From positions 1 through 34,555 of the forward strand of contig JAPLKB010000013.1 in assembly GCA_026388275.1 (NCBI GenBank): 34,555 bases of DNA, in the 5' to 3' direction. The notes beneath the pieces are model-generated. The model did no database searches. It worked only from the letters and a program-made list of their open reading frames with translations, and had not been told where the DNA came from. This DNA comes from Pseudomonadota bacterium (GTDB taxonomy: Bacteria; Desulfobacterota; Syntrophorhabdia; Syntrophorhabdales; Syntrophorhabdaceae). The translations under genes and the position numbers were made by a program. Positions within the stretch are counted from its first letter, which is position 1; every line of letters begins with the position of its first letter. This document shows, one piece after another, positions 1-8,664 of the stretch.

Positions 1-62
1 AGAACAGCAAGGGATGCTGTAGCGATTAAAGAGATGCGAAGCTCAATGAGTAAGTTTTTCAT
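1..62 (-). CDS. kdpC: KdpC, K+-transporting ATPase subunit C (5' end only)
   Basis: The first 20 codons run off the left edge. They read MKNLLIELRISLIATASLAV, a short polar start followed by a hydrophobic stretch, which is the usual N-terminal membrane anchor of KdpC. The start codon follows a purine-rich GGAGGAG-type ribosome site lying in the 21-nt gap after the kdpB stop. KdpC is the single-span subunit that assists assembly and ATP binding of the KdpFABC K+ pump. The identification depends on position directly after kdpB plus this anchor, because the rest of the protein is outside the window. Confidence 0.88.
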   Translation of the reverse strand, partial: MKNLLIELRISLIATASLAV

Positions 63-83
63 GTTCCTTTTCTCCTCCTCATC

Positions 84-2105
84 CTATATAAGATGAAGTG
101 CGTTTATGATAATGTCGACCAGTTTTATGCCTGGAAAAGGTGCTATGAGCCCGCCGAGACCGTAGATCAGAAGATTACGTTTTAAGAGCATGGCTGCTCC
201 CAGCGGGCGAAACCGTACGCCGCGCAAGGCAAGAGGAATAAGGGCGACAATGATCAACGCGTTAAAGATGACGGCGCTCAGTATTGCGCTGCTGGGGGAC
301 TTAAGCGCCATGATATTGAGCGGTGCAATGACAGGAAAAACAGTTACCAGCATAGCCGGGATGATGGCAAAATACTTGGCCACGTCATTGGCGATACTGA
401 AGGTTGTCAGGGCTCCACGGGTAATGAGCATCTGTTTGCCGATCTCCACGACCTCGATCAGCTTGGTGGGATTCGAATCAAGGTCCACCATGTTTCCTGC
501 TTCCTTGGCAGCCTGTGTTCCCGTATTCATGGCCATCCCCACATCTGCCTGGGCAAGGGCAGGGGCGTCATTCGTGCCGTCGCCGGTCATGGCGACAAGA
601 TGTCCTGCTGCCTGTTCCCTTCGAATTAATGCCAGTTTGTCTTCAGGCCTTGCTTCAGCAATAAAATCGTCCACGCCTGCTTCCTTTGCTATGGCAGCCG
701 CGGTAAGTTTGTTGTCGCCGGTAATCATCACTGTTTTTATTCCCATTGCTCTGAACCGTTCAAAACGATCTTTAAGTCCGCCTTTTACAATGTCTTTGAG
801 GTGTATAGCACCGAGGACCCTTTCCTTGTCGGCAACAAGTAAAGGAGTGCCTCCTGAGAGTGAGATAAAATCAACAGCATCCTGCACCTCTATTGGAACG
901 CTGCCTCCGACAAAAGACTGTATTGCATCAGCAGCGCCCTTTCGTATCTGCCTATCGTCGATATCTACCCCGCTCATCCTTGTCTGTGCTGAAAAAGAGA
1001 TGAATTTTGCATGGGGCATCTCGGAAATTGAGCGACCCCTGAGGCCATACTGTTTTGCAAGAACAACAATACTCCTGCCCTCGGGTGTTTCATCGGCCAG
1101 AGATGCGAGTTGTGCAATCTTTGCCAGTTCCTCTTTTGTAATTCCCGGTGCCGGCATAAAGTCTGTTGCCTGACGGTCTCCCAGGGTAATTGTTCCTGTT
1201 TTGTCGAGAAGCAGTACATCTACATCGCCTGCCGCTTCCACAGCTCGTCCGCTCATGGCAAGAACGTTTTTCTGCACCATCCGGTCAATACCTGCAATAC
1301 CGATGGCGCTTAATAGTCCGCCGATAGTGGTCGGAATCAAGCAGACCATTAGTGCCACAAGCACGGTGATGGAAAAGACGATGCCCGAATAGGAACCAAA
1401 GGGCTTCAAGGCCATAACGACAACGATGAAGATAATCGTCAGGGCCGAAAGGAGGATTGTCAGAGCGATTTCATTCGGTGTTTTCTGACGTTGTGCACCT
1501 TCCACAAGACTGATCATATGATCGAGAAAACTCTCGCCGGGATTGGCGGTGACGCGGACTTTGATCCGATCGGAGAGAACCCGTGTGCCGCCGGTAACTG
1601 CGCTCCTATCACCCCCTGACTCCCGTATGACAGGGGCGGATTCGCCTGTAATAGCAGATTCGTCTACAGTAGCAAAGCCTTCAATAATTTCGCCATCGGC
1701 AGGTATAACTTCTCCGGCGGACACGATAAAAAGGTCGTTCTTTCGTAATTGATCCGCCCCTAACGGTTGGGTTGAACCGTCGGCCTTGACAAGATTTGCC
1801 ATGGTTTGGGTGCGTGTCTTTCGCAGGGTATTGGCCTGGGCCTTGCCTCGTCCCTCAGCCATAGCTTCTGCAAAGTTAGCAAAGAGCACGGTAAACCAGA
1901 GCCAGAGCGTTACCTGAAGTACAAACGCAAAAGATTCACTGCCGGACCTGAAAAACAATGCCAGAGTAGTGAGGCCGGCCCCCACTTCAGTGACAAATAT
2001 GACGGGATTTTTTAGCAGCGACCGTGGATTTAGTTTTCTGAAGGCATCGGCAGATGCCTGAATAATAATCTCACGGTCAAAAAGAGAATGAGTTTTCAAA
2101 GCCAT
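84..2105 (-). CDS. kdpB: KdpB, P-type ATPase subunit of the KdpFABC K+ pump
   Basis: This is the 673-residue catalytic subunit of the inducible high-affinity K+ transporter in the inner membrane. Visible P-type ATPase signatures are the actuator motif TGES (near residue 154), the phosphorylation motif DKTGTIT (near 302), the TGDN nucleotide-domain motif and the hinge [11 protein letters not shown]. Several hydrophobic segments lie at the N-terminus, around residues 215-270 and near the C-terminus. Length and motif order are normal for KdpB. The ATG follows AAAGGAG at good spacing and sits 13 nt after the kdpA stop, so translation is probably coupled. A 327-codon open frame on the opposite strand inside this gene is only an antisense shadow. 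Confidence 0.98.
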   Translation of the reverse strand: MALKTHSLFDREIIIQASADAFRKLNPRSLLKNPVIFVTEVGAGLTTLALFFRSGSESFAFVLQVTLWLWFTVLFANFAEAMAEGRGKAQANTLRKTRTQTMANLVKADGSTQPLGADQLRKNDLFIVSAGEVIPADGEIIEGFATVDESAITGESAPVIRESGGDRSAVTGGTRVLSDRIKVRVTANPGESFLDHMISLVEGAQRQKTPNEIALTILLSALTIIFIVVVMALKPFGSYSGIVFSITVLVALMVCLIPTTIGGLLSAIGIAGIDRMVQKNVLAMSGRAVEAAGDVDVLLLDKTGTITLGDRQATDFMPAPGITKEELAKIAQLASLADETPEGRSIVVLAKQYGLRGRSISEMPHAKFISFSAQTRMSGVDIDDRQIRKGAADAIQSFVGGSVPIEVQDAVDFISLSGGTPLLVADKERVLGAIHLKDIVKGGLKDRFERFRAMGIKTVMITGDNKLTAAAIAKEAGVDDFIAEARPEDKLALIRREQAAGHLVAMTGDGTNDAPALAQADVGMAMNTGTQAAKEAGNMVDLDSNPTKLIEVVEIGKQMLITRGALTTFSIANDVAKYFAIIPAMLVTVFPVIAPLNIMALKSPSSAILSAVIFNALIIVALIPLALRGVRFRPLGAAMLLKRNLLIYGLGGLIAPFPGIKLVDIIINALHLI

Positions 2106-2118
2106 AGTTTATACTCCT

Positions 2119-3921
2119 TTAGTATAAAACGGCAGTTTTCATCATGAGAAAATGCTCCACAATGGGACCGAGTGCAAGAGCCGGCAGGAATGTGAGGGCG
2201 CCCACTATGAGGACTGTTCCCACCAGAATTAGCGTAAACATAACTCCCCACACGGGGAAACTTCCTCCTGTTGAAGGGATCAGTTTCTTCCTTGCCATGC
2301 TTCCTGCCAGAGCCATAACAGGCACAATCATAAAAAAACGTCCAAAAAGCATGCCAAGGGCCAATGTCATGTTATACAATGGAGTATTGGCGTTCAAACC
2401 CGCGAAGGCGCTTCCGTTATTACCTGTGGCGGATGAATATGCATATAGTATCTCGGTCAGGCCGTGAGGTCCGCTGTTGTTCAAGCCTGCAAGGCCCCAT
2501 TTGCTGACTATTGCCCATGCAGAAAACCCGAGGATGCTGAAAATCAGTATGAGTAGTGCCAGGACAGAGACTTTCACGTCATAGGAGTCGATCTTCTTTC
2601 CCAAATATTCAGGAGTGCGTCCCACCATAAGACCTGTGAGAAATACGGCAAGCACCACAAAGACAAGCATTCCATAAAGTCCGGCGCCTACGCCGCCGAA
2701 GACCACCTCGCCCAGTTGAATGTTAAACAGCGGAACCAGGCCTCCGAGAGGCGTAAAAGAGTCGTGCATGGAGTTGACTGCACCGCAGGAGGCATCAGTA
2801 GTAACCACAGCAAAAAGGGCGGAATTGAAAATGCCGAAACGGATCTCCTTTCCCTCCATGTTTCCGCTTACAGGGTCTATCCCTAATGCATGGAGCCTCG
2901 GGTTGCCCGCACTTTCAGCAGACCAGCAGACCAGAACGGCAACAATGAAAAGTATTGCCATGGCGCTCCAGACTGTCCAGCCATGCTGCTGTTTTTTTAC
3001 CGTGCGTCCGAGATAATAGGTAAGGCCGCTGGGGATTAGAAAGATCGACAGCATCTGGAGGAAATTGGACAAAGGCGTCGGATTCTCATAAGGGTACGCT
3101 GCATTAGCATTGAAAAACCCGCCTCCATTCGTTCCGAGCATCTTGATCGCTACTTGAGAAGCAACAGGTCCCTGCGGAATGATCTGATCCCTGACTTCCT
3201 GAGTTTCCATTATTGCATTTCCCTTATTGTCCTTCATCTCGTTGCCTGCAACATCTTTTTTGGGTGTCTGGACAACGGCAGTTTCGATAAGACTCGTTTT
3301 TTCGTATGCCTTGAAGTTCTGGATCATACCCTGCGATATGAGGAAAACAGCAAAAATCAGGCAGATGGGCAAAAGCAGATAAAGGTTTATCCTGACCAGG
3401 TCAACCCAGAAATTGCCAATTGTTTTCATAGAATGGTGTGCAATGCCCCGCACAAGGGCTGCGGCCACAGCAATCCCCACGGCTGCCGAGGTAAAATTAT
3501 GGAAGGTAAGTCCCACCATTTGAGAAAAATAGGATAGGGTTGACTCGCCGGCGTAATTCTGCCAGTTTGTATTGGTGGTAAAACTGGCCGCCGTATTAAA
3601 GGCCAGATCAGGGCTGACAGATCCGAAACCCTGCGGATTAAGGGGCAGAATATGCTGGAGTCGGAGGATGGCATAAGTGAACAGGAATCCCGCAAGGCTG
3701 AAGGAGAGCATTGATACGGTATAACGCTTCCAGTCCTGTTCTTTGCCAGGGTCCACGCGGAACAGACGATAAAACAGACGTTCCACAGGCCGCAAAACAG
3801 GATCGAGGGAGGTCCTGCCCTCGGCATCGAGTACGCGGACGAGGTAGAGACCCATCGGTTTGGTAAGGGCAAGGAGCAGAACAATATAAAGTGTCAGTTG
3901 AATCCATCCGAAAATGTTCAT
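2119..3921 (-). CDS. kdpA: KdpA, K+-translocating subunit of the KdpFABC pump
   Basis: KdpA is the channel-like subunit that binds and moves K+, related to the Trk/Ktr superfamily. The 600-residue protein is strongly hydrophobic. It contains the selectivity-loop sequence TNGGGFFNANAAYPYENPTP (around residue 265) and further filter-like loops such as TNTNWQNY and ATGNNGSAF. A polar insert at about residues 205-255 (KTPKKDVAGNEMKDNKGN and following) makes it slightly longer than the approximately 560-residue E. coli form. The start ATG has GAGGGG upstream and lies 15 nt after kdpF. The order F-A-B-C is the standard one. Confidence 0.98.
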   Translation of the reverse strand: MNIFGWIQLTLYIVLLLALTKPMGLYLVRVLDAEGRTSLDPVLRPVERLFYRLFRVDPGKEQDWKRYTVSMLSFSLAGFLFTYAILRLQHILPLNPQGFGSVSPDLAFNTAASFTTNTNWQNYAGESTLSYFSQMVGLTFHNFTSAAVGIAVAAALVRGIAHHSMKTIGNFWVDLVRINLYLLLPICLIFAVFLISQGMIQNFKAYEKTSLIETAVVQTPKKDVAGNEMKDNKGNAIMETQEVRDQIIPQGPVASQVAIKMLGTNGGGFFNANAAYPYENPTPLSNFLQMLSIFLIPSGLTYYLGRTVKKQQHGWTVWSAMAILFIVAVLVCWSAESAGNPRLHALGIDPVSGNMEGKEIRFGIFNSALFAVVTTDASCGAVNSMHDSFTPLGGLVPLFNIQLGEVVFGGVGAGLYGMLVFVVLAVFLTGLMVGRTPEYLGKKIDSYDVKVSVLALLILIFSILGFSAWAIVSKWGLAGLNNSGPHGLTEILYAYSSATGNNGSAFAGLNANTPLYNMTLALGMLFGRFFMIVPVMALAGSMARKKLIPSTGGSFPVWGVMFTLILVGTVLIVGALTFLPALALGPIVEHFLMMKTAVLY

Positions 3922-3936
3922 TTATCTGTGTCCCCT

Positions 3937-4020
3937 CTAAAATTTCTCAGGTCGGAGGACTGTTGCAAGCAGGTATCCGATCAGGATAATTCCTATAAAA
4001 GCTCCGAATAAGTCAGCCAT
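3937..4020 (-). CDS. kdpF: KdpF, small membrane subunit of the K+ pump
   Basis: This 27-codon frame starts MADLFGAFIGIILIGYLLAT and ends VLRPEKF: one transmembrane helix with a short polar tail containing the R-P-E-K-F ending typical of KdpF. KdpF is the accessory single-span peptide that stabilises the KdpABC complex. It lies immediately before kdpA. Its ribosome site AGGAGG falls inside the last codons of the preceding microprotein, three nucleotides separating that stop from this start, so the two are likely translationally coupled. It is easily missed because of its size. Confidence 0.9.
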   Translation of the reverse strand: MADLFGAFIGIILIGYLLATVLRPEKF

Positions 4021-4023
4021 GTT

Positions 4024-4107
4024 TTAAAACCTCCTGCAGGCATCCGCGTATAGCGCGCATAGCCCGAAAAAAACAATTGCGATAAAGATGTAAACAAGAT
4101 CGATCAT
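4024..4107 (-). CDS. 27-residue membrane microprotein between sensor kinase and kdpF
   Basis: The frame begins MIDLVYIFIAIVFFGLCALY and ends ADACRRF. It is one transmembrane helix followed by a short Cys/Arg-rich tail, with a different sequence from KdpF. The ATG overlaps the sensor-kinase TGA (ATGA overlap) and the stop is 3 nt from the kdpF start, so it sits in a continuous translational chain. From memory, short peptides of the pattern M-(x)-D-(L/W)-(V/I)-Y-x(4)-(V/L)-FF-x-L-C precede kdpF in various bacteria; this was not checked by search. A role as a second small pump subunit, or as a link between sensor and pump, is inference from position only. Confidence 0.7.
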   Translation of the reverse strand: MIDLVYIFIAIVFFGLCALYADACRRF

Positions 4108-5954
4108 GAATGATGCTCCTTTTTAGAGATTTGGTCTGTTCTTTTAAGTGTAAAAGTAAAGGTGCTGCCTTTCCCCTCGTGGCTCTCTGCGCGTATTGTC
4201 CCGCCGTGTGCTTCCACGATCTCCTTTACAATGGCAAGACCGAGTCCTGCACCGGTCTCCTTTTTTTGTTTCGGAACACGGAAGAATTGTTCGAAGAGTC
4301 TGTCAAGATATTCTGCAGGAATGCCCCTGCCGGTATCGGAAACTTTGAAAAAGACCCATCGGTTATCTGCAGAGGCGGAAACGGTAATTATTCCGCCCGG
4401 ATTAGTATACCGCAGCGCGTTTCCAAGGAGGTTGGAAAAGACCTGGTTTATCTGCATAGGATCTGCCCAAACTTCAGGCAGGTCATGGGAAAGTTCTGTC
4501 CGAAGCTCTATCCCTCTGTCATGTGCCGACAGCGTATAGATATCGACAGCATCAAGGACAATTGTATTGGGAGAGATTGTCTGAAAATGCATAGTGACCT
4601 TTCCCGATTCCATCCGGCTGATATCGAGGAGACTGCTGAGTATGTCATTAAGTCTGTCGCTGTCTTCTCTTGCCACGAGTAAGAGTTCAACCTGTTTATC
4701 GGTGAGATGCCCCGGGCTTTCATTCTCTTCGAGCAGCAGATGGATCGCCATGCGAATGGATGTGAGTGGTGTCTTCAACTGATGCGATACCGTTGATATG
4801 ATTCCTTTTTTCAACTCGTCCTGTTGCCTCAACTGTGTAACATCTTTGAGCGCCAGCATAACGCCGGTGGGTTGCCCTTTAGCATCTTTGATAGGTATTG
4901 CTTCAGGCCGAAAGAAACGTTCTTCCCCTTTTACAAATTGCTGAATTATCGTTTTTCCGTTTTCCGGAACTGTAATATGCCCACTTTTCAGGGCGCCCTT
5001 GAAAATATCTAAAATAAGAGGAAACTGAATGTCCTGCATCCTGATATCCGGTTTTAATCCGAATATGTCTCTTGCCGATGCTGTTGCCAATTCTATTCGG
5101 CCATCGAAATCTATAACAGCAATGGCATCAGGAAGACTGTTAAATGCCTGCTGTGTGGCCTGTTGTATCCTCACGAGTCTGGCCTGGTCTGAGCGGCGGA
5201 ATTCACGTAGGTTTGCAGTCATTGCATTGAAAGACTCGGAAAGGTAGCCTATTTCATCATGTGAGCTGCTTTGCACAATAAGATCAAGATTCCCCCGTCC
5301 GATCTCATTGGTGGATTTTATAAGACGGTTAATGGGACGGAGAATCCATCGGCCGGTGAAGTACACGAATCCTGATGCTGTGATAATGCCTACGAAGAGG
5401 AGAATATACATTTGCCTTCGTGCATTTGCCGCATCTTTACGGGCATGGTTGTTGGCATCGCTCATGTTCTGCTGATTCATATGAAGAATTTCATCGGCTT
5501 TATCCTTAATCTGCTGGAACGCGGGAAGAAGATCCCTGAAGTAAACATTACGCCTGAAAACCGGCGGCGTGCTTCTGTCCTCAATGCTCTCAAGGCCTTT
5601 TTTATACTGCTTGAAAATCTCCTGGAGAAGGGCTGCCTTTTCATCTTCTCCGGGTACGGTGATATTATTTAATTCAGTCTGAAGCGCCTTCTCAAAGACA
5701 ATCAAATTTTTACTGATAAGCTCTTTGCCTTTTTCCGTATCTCCCAGCAACGTAAAGAGAATCCCACTGTCGATCCGTTCCAGGGCCTCCTTCATTTCCT
5801 GACATGCAATGACGCTACGGTAGTTTTCCCGCAATATTACATCAATAGACTCTCCCAATCGGGAAAGGTGCAGGATGCCCTGAATCCCGATCACCATCAT
5901 GATGAGTAAGAGACCACCGAACCCAAGAGAAAGCTTCTGACGAATTCCCATCAT
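4104..5954 (-). CDS. Membrane sensor histidine kinase (HAMP-PAS-HisKA-HATPase), probable regulator of kdp
   Basis: The 616-residue protein has an N-terminal helix (about 8-28), a predicted helical periplasmic region (30-180), a second membrane helix (182-202), and HAMP (about 200-255). A PAS domain follows (about 265-375), then the dimerisation/phosphoacceptor domain with VSHQLKTPLTS (His391), and a HATPase domain with N-box NALRYTNPGG (about 511), DTGRGIP (about 540) and GAGLGLAI (about 568). It lacks the KdpD and Usp domains of the classical kdp sensor and looks more like KinB/NtrY-type kinases. The first of two adjacent ATG codons is used, with GGAGG 7 nt upstream. It is the first gene of the kdp transcript and overlaps the microprotein by 4 nt. 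K+ or osmotic sensing is inferred from context. Confidence 0.92.
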   Translation of the reverse strand: MMGIRQKLSLGFGGLLLIMMVIGIQGILHLSRLGESIDVILRENYRSVIACQEMKEALERIDSGILFTLLGDTEKGKELISKNLIVFEKALQTELNNITVPGEDEKAALLQEIFKQYKKGLESIEDRSTPPVFRRNVYFRDLLPAFQQIKDKADEILHMNQQNMSDANNHARKDAANARRQMYILLFVGIITASGFVYFTGRWILRPINRLIKSTNEIGRGNLDLIVQSSSHDEIGYLSESFNAMTANLREFRRSDQARLVRIQQATQQAFNSLPDAIAVIDFDGRIELATASARDIFGLKPDIRMQDIQFPLILDIFKGALKSGHITVPENGKTIIQQFVKGEERFFRPEAIPIKDAKGQPTGVMLALKDVTQLRQQDELKKGIISTVSHQLKTPLTSIRMAIHLLLEENESPGHLTDKQVELLLVAREDSDRLNDILSSLLDISRMESGKVTMHFQTISPNTIVLDAVDIYTLSAHDRGIELRTELSHDLPEVWADPMQINQVFSNLLGNALRYTNPGGIITVSASADNRWVFFKVSDTGRGIPAEYLDRLFEQFFRVPKQKKETGAGLGLAIVKEIVEAHGGTIRAESHEGKGSTFTFTLKRTDQISKKEHHS

Positions 5955-5983
5955 CGTTAAACCTCCACTAAAATGTTATAAGA

Positions 5984-5997
5984 GCAAGGATTGTGCC
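5984..5997 (-). promoter_or_regulatory. Sigma-54 (RpoN) promoter of the kinase-kdp operon
   Basis: On the minus strand the sequence CCGGCACAATCCTTGCT matches the -24/-12 consensus YTGGCACG-N4-TTGCW, with the invariant GG (5997-5996) and GC (5985-5984) separated by exactly 10 nt. The predicted start near 5972 gives an 18-nt leader containing GGAGG before the ATG at 5954. The neighbouring response regulator is of the kind that requires sigma-54. No competing sigma-70 promoter is obvious in the gap. Confidence 0.8.
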
Positions 5998-6062
5998 GGA
6001 GGGTTATTTTTTTAAACTATATGATATTGTTGGATATGTTAAAAATGAAGTAATGTCTAATA

Positions 6063-6126
6063 TTGCAATTTTCAATAAACCTGAGAAAAATATATTTCAA
6101 ATTGCAAGGCGGATATTTGTTATCCG
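6063..6126. promoter_or_regulatory. Candidate upstream activator sites for the sigma-54 promoter
   Basis: Two inverted repeats lie 90-155 bp upstream of the predicted start. One is TTGCAATTT (6063-6071) with its complement AAATTGCAA (6099-6107), 27 nt apart. The other is CGGATA-N5-TATCCG (6110-6126). This is the usual distance for NtrC-family enhancer sites. A terminator for the isochorismatase-like gene ending at 6144 is less likely because no T-run follows on that strand. Confidence 0.4.
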
Positions 6127-6143
6127 TGGCAATATAGATTTTG

Positions 6144-6800
6144 TTAGTACTTAATCATGTCAATCATTGTCAGTACCGACTGATTCGATATAAGAGGGGC
6201 ATTCGCCATATTCCAGGCAACATATTGCTCGGCATAAGTGTTTTCAGCAGATATGCCATCCACGGGCAAAATGACCTGCATTCCCCTCAATGCTGCTTCG
6301 CTGGCCGTGTAAAGAACTGCACCGTGTGCCGCTGTTCCTGTTGCAATGACGGTTTTTATACCTTTTTCTTTAAGGATTTTCTCAAGGTTTGTCCCTAAAA
6401 ATTTATCAGGTCCCGATATTACCACAGGTTCATTTCCGAGAGGCATTAATTCCTTTGCAATATCGGTAACAGCAGCGCCTGGAGAAAGGCTGTACAACAC
6501 ATAAACACCCCTGGCACGCGCCTCTGTGAGAAGCTTTTGGACCTTCGGAATTGAAGAAATACAACGGGGGCGGCGGTCGGAGTTACATGTCTGCTTATTG
6601 AAATCAAGGAGCAGAAGCGCCGTAACATTCGGATCAATAGTCACTGGTTTTAATTCCGGTGCAGGAGGGGTTTTCACTGTGTTCCATTCTTCAATAATAG
6701 TCTGCGCTGATACAGGGCAGCAAAAAAAAGTTATTGTACAGATAAGGCACCAGACTAAAAATGTGGGCTGCCGATATAAATTAATTTGTACCCTCTTCAT
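6144..6800 (-). CDS. Exported isochorismatase-family (cysteine hydrolase fold) protein lacking the usual Cys
   Basis: The 218-residue protein starts with a basic N-terminus, a hydrophobic core and a SAQ-type cleavage site near residue 33, so it is probably exported. The fold signature follows: LLLLDFNKQTC (candidate catalytic Asp), GPDKFLGTNLEKIL (candidate Lys), and TGTAAHGAVLYTASEAALRG. In amidase-type members of this family the last motif carries the nucleophilic Cys where this protein has Ala; true isochorismatases such as EntB also lack that Cys. Substrate is unknown. RBS AGGAGG precedes the ATG. It sits between the response regulator and the kinase of the kdp locus. It may act on a periplasmic metabolite or be a binding pseudoenzyme; both are inference. 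Confidence 0.82.
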   Translation of the reverse strand: MKRVQINLYRQPTFLVWCLICTITFFCCPVSAQTIIEEWNTVKTPPAPELKPVTIDPNVTALLLLDFNKQTCNSDRRPRCISSIPKVQKLLTEARARGVYVLYSLSPGAAVTDIAKELMPLGNEPVVISGPDKFLGTNLEKILKEKGIKTVIATGTAAHGAVLYTASEAALRGMQVILPVDGISAENTYAEQYVAWNMANAPLISNQSVLTMIDMIKY

Positions 6801-6879
6801 TTTTGCCTCCTTTTAATTCCGTGAAATGTTAATCATAAAAAACATTAAGTTGCAACTGGTAAAAATGTCTTAAGGTTAC

Positions 6880-7040
6880 CTATTTCTTGAGCGGGTTTAT
6901 TGTTTTATATCCAGGCAATTTTGCAACATTGCATAGATTTTCATCTGAAGCCGCACATATCCAACCTTTTTTTGCGATAGAGTCCCGTCCTCTTCATTAA
7001 AGAATTTAACAAGCACAGATGTGTCAAAAAAGAGTTTCAG
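6880..7040 (-). pseudogene. VapC-type PIN-domain toxin remnant with internal deletion
   Basis: Reading from 7040, a CTG codon is followed by [19 protein letters not shown], the hallmark N-terminus of VapC/PIN ribonucleases with the first catalytic Asp and a following acidic cluster. The frame breaks at a run of seven A residues (plus-strand T-run 6967-6973). In another frame the sequence continues GWICAASDENLCNVAKLPGY and ends INPLKK then TAG at 6880, the usual PIN C-terminus with its (S)D-x(4)-A region. About 70-80 central residues are missing, so no active enzyme can be made. The remnant starts inside the response-regulator stop codon. No intact antitoxin gene is seen. Confidence 0.72.
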
Positions 7041-8401
7041 ATCCCATACTTCTTGCGCCGCCGCCAGAGTGTTGCCTGATCGACGCCGAGAATTCCGGCT
7101 GCTTCCTGAAGCGATGTCGCGGCAGCAAGAACCAGCCTGATGTGCTGTTCCTCGATTTTATCCAGAGCAATCGGGTCGCCTATACCGGGGGCTGTATTGT
7201 CCGGTAAGAGATTTGCTGGAAGGGACTCGATGCCGACCCGATTGCTCTGACAGAGGATTGCTGTTCGCTCAATAACATTGTTCAGTTCCCTTACATTCCC
7301 AGGCCAGTGATATTGTTTTAGCAAACGGAGTGCCTCATCTGTGAAGCCAAGAAAGGACCGATGGTTTGCCCTGCCATAGAATGCCAATAATTTTTCTGCC
7401 ATGGTAGCAATATCGTCTGGGCGTTCGCGTAGCGGCGGAAATTCGATCTGAATAACATTGAGTCTGTAGAAGAGGTCTTCCCGGAATCTTCCGTCCGTTA
7501 CTGCCCGTTCCAGATCCATGTTTGTTGCGGCAATGATCCTCACGTTTGCCTTACGGGTTATATAATCACCGACACGCTCATATTCCCTTTCCTGAACAAA
7601 ACGCAAGAGCTTTGGCTGAAGAGAAACAGGCAGATCGCCTATTTCGTCAAGGAAAAGCGTACCGTTTTCACACGATGCAATGCGGCCGGGGTTGTCTCTG
7701 ACAGCGCCGGTAAATGCCCCTTTCACATGTCCGAAAAGTTCGCTTTCCAGAAGCTCCGAGGAAAAGGAAGGACAGGAGACAATACTGAAGGGTTTATCGG
7801 CGCGGTTGCTCCAGGAATGAATAGAACGTGCAAGAACGGTTTTGCCTGTTCCGCTTTCCCCACGGAGGAGGATGGTGGCATTTGACGAGGCCGCCCTGTG
7901 CGCCAGATTTATTGCATTTTGCATAACCTGACTTTTACTTGAAAAATCTATTTCGGGGCGGGAACGTTCCAGATCTTCCTGAAGCACAGCAACCCGTTGT
8001 TCGAGCGTCCGCATTTCAAAAACCTTACGGACTGCCATTCTGACCTGAGCAGGGGTGAATGGCTTTGGAATATAATCAGCAGCTCCGCTTCTCATTGCTT
8101 CAACCGCCGTGTCGATTGAAGCGTAAGCGGTAATGATGATGATCTTAACCCATGGGGTTGCAGCCAGTAAATGAGGTATGAGATCAAGGCCGTCGTCTGT
8201 TCCAAGTCTCAGATCAATGAACGCAAGATCAAAAGGTACCATCGAAGCTTCTTGCAGGGCATCCTGAAAGTTACTTACGGCAACAATCCTGTATCCCTCT
8301 GCTTCAAGACACATGGATAAAGTCTTGCGGATGTTTGCTTCATCATCCACAACAAGTATGCTTAATGGCTGGGCTTCTTGATTCGGGCCTTTTCTTGTCA
8401 A
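7037..8401 (-). CDS. NtrC-family sigma-54-dependent response regulator
   Basis: The 454-residue protein has a receiver domain (about 13-125: DD pair at 19-20, phosphoacceptor Asp63, Thr91, Lys113). An AAA+ activator domain follows with Walker A GESGTGKT (181-188), GAFTGA (228-233) and Walker [11 protein letters not shown] (249-258), then a Fis-type helix-turn-helix (about 428-453, [20 protein letters not shown]). All residues needed for phosphorylation, ATP hydrolysis and sigma-54 contact are present. The start is a TTG with GGAGAT upstream; no in-frame ATG precedes the receiver domain. It is the only regulator near the orphan kinase at 4104-5954 and the sigma-54 promoter before that gene, so it is the probable activator of kdp. 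Confidence 0.95.
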   Translation of the reverse strand: MTRKGPNQEAQPLSILVVDDEANIRKTLSMCLEAEGYRIVAVSNFQDALQEASMVPFDLAFIDLRLGTDDGLDLIPHLLAATPWVKIIIITAYASIDTAVEAMRSGAADYIPKPFTPAQVRMAVRKVFEMRTLEQRVAVLQEDLERSRPEIDFSSKSQVMQNAINLAHRAASSNATILLRGESGTGKTVLARSIHSWSNRADKPFSIVSCPSFSSELLESELFGHVKGAFTGAVRDNPGRIASCENGTLFLDEIGDLPVSLQPKLLRFVQEREYERVGDYITRKANVRIIAATNMDLERAVTDGRFREDLFYRLNVIQIEFPPLRERPDDIATMAEKLLAFYGRANHRSFLGFTDEALRLLKQYHWPGNVRELNNVIERTAILCQSNRVGIESLPANLLPDNTAPGIGDPIALDKIEEQHIRLVLAAATSLQEAAGILGVDQATLWRRRKKYGI

Positions 8402-8461
8402 ATTATCTCCATAAATATAAAGATACAGGATAAATCCGGGAAATTCAACAATCTGTAATAC

Positions 8462-8487
8462 AAAAACTTCTTAACCGAGAAGTTTTT
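8462..8487 (-). terminator. Bidirectional hairpin terminator candidate
   Basis: AAAAACTTCT (8462-8471), a 6-nt loop, then AGAAGTTTTT (8478-8487) form a perfect 10-bp stem with A and T runs at its two sides. It could end transcripts coming from the CYTH-fusion gene before they enter the response-regulator gene. It lies about 300 bp after that gene's stop, so another role is possible. Confidence 0.5.
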
Positions 8488-8664
8488 CCCAGGCCGCCAG
8501 AGCTGTCCCGGGTCTGTGTGCCTATGAACTGTTTTGTAAATTCAAAGGCTTAACGATGCGAACTACTGCAAATGTAAGAAAGTTCAGTGGAGTATAGATC
8601 ATGACAATCTTTTATTTTTCCATATGGAAATAATTGAGAACCCAGGGAAAAAGGAGTTGCCCTG

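Noticed and set aside
190-1173. Long 327-codon open frame on the plus strand, antisense to kdpB
   Set aside because: kdpB is unmistakable on the other strand. The antisense frame is low in complexity and arises from kdpB codon usage.
6110-6126. CGGATA-N5-TATCCG read as a terminator for the isochorismatase-like gene
   Set aside because: On the minus strand the stem is only 6 bp and is followed by CCTTGCAATTT rather than a T-run; its position fits an activator site better.
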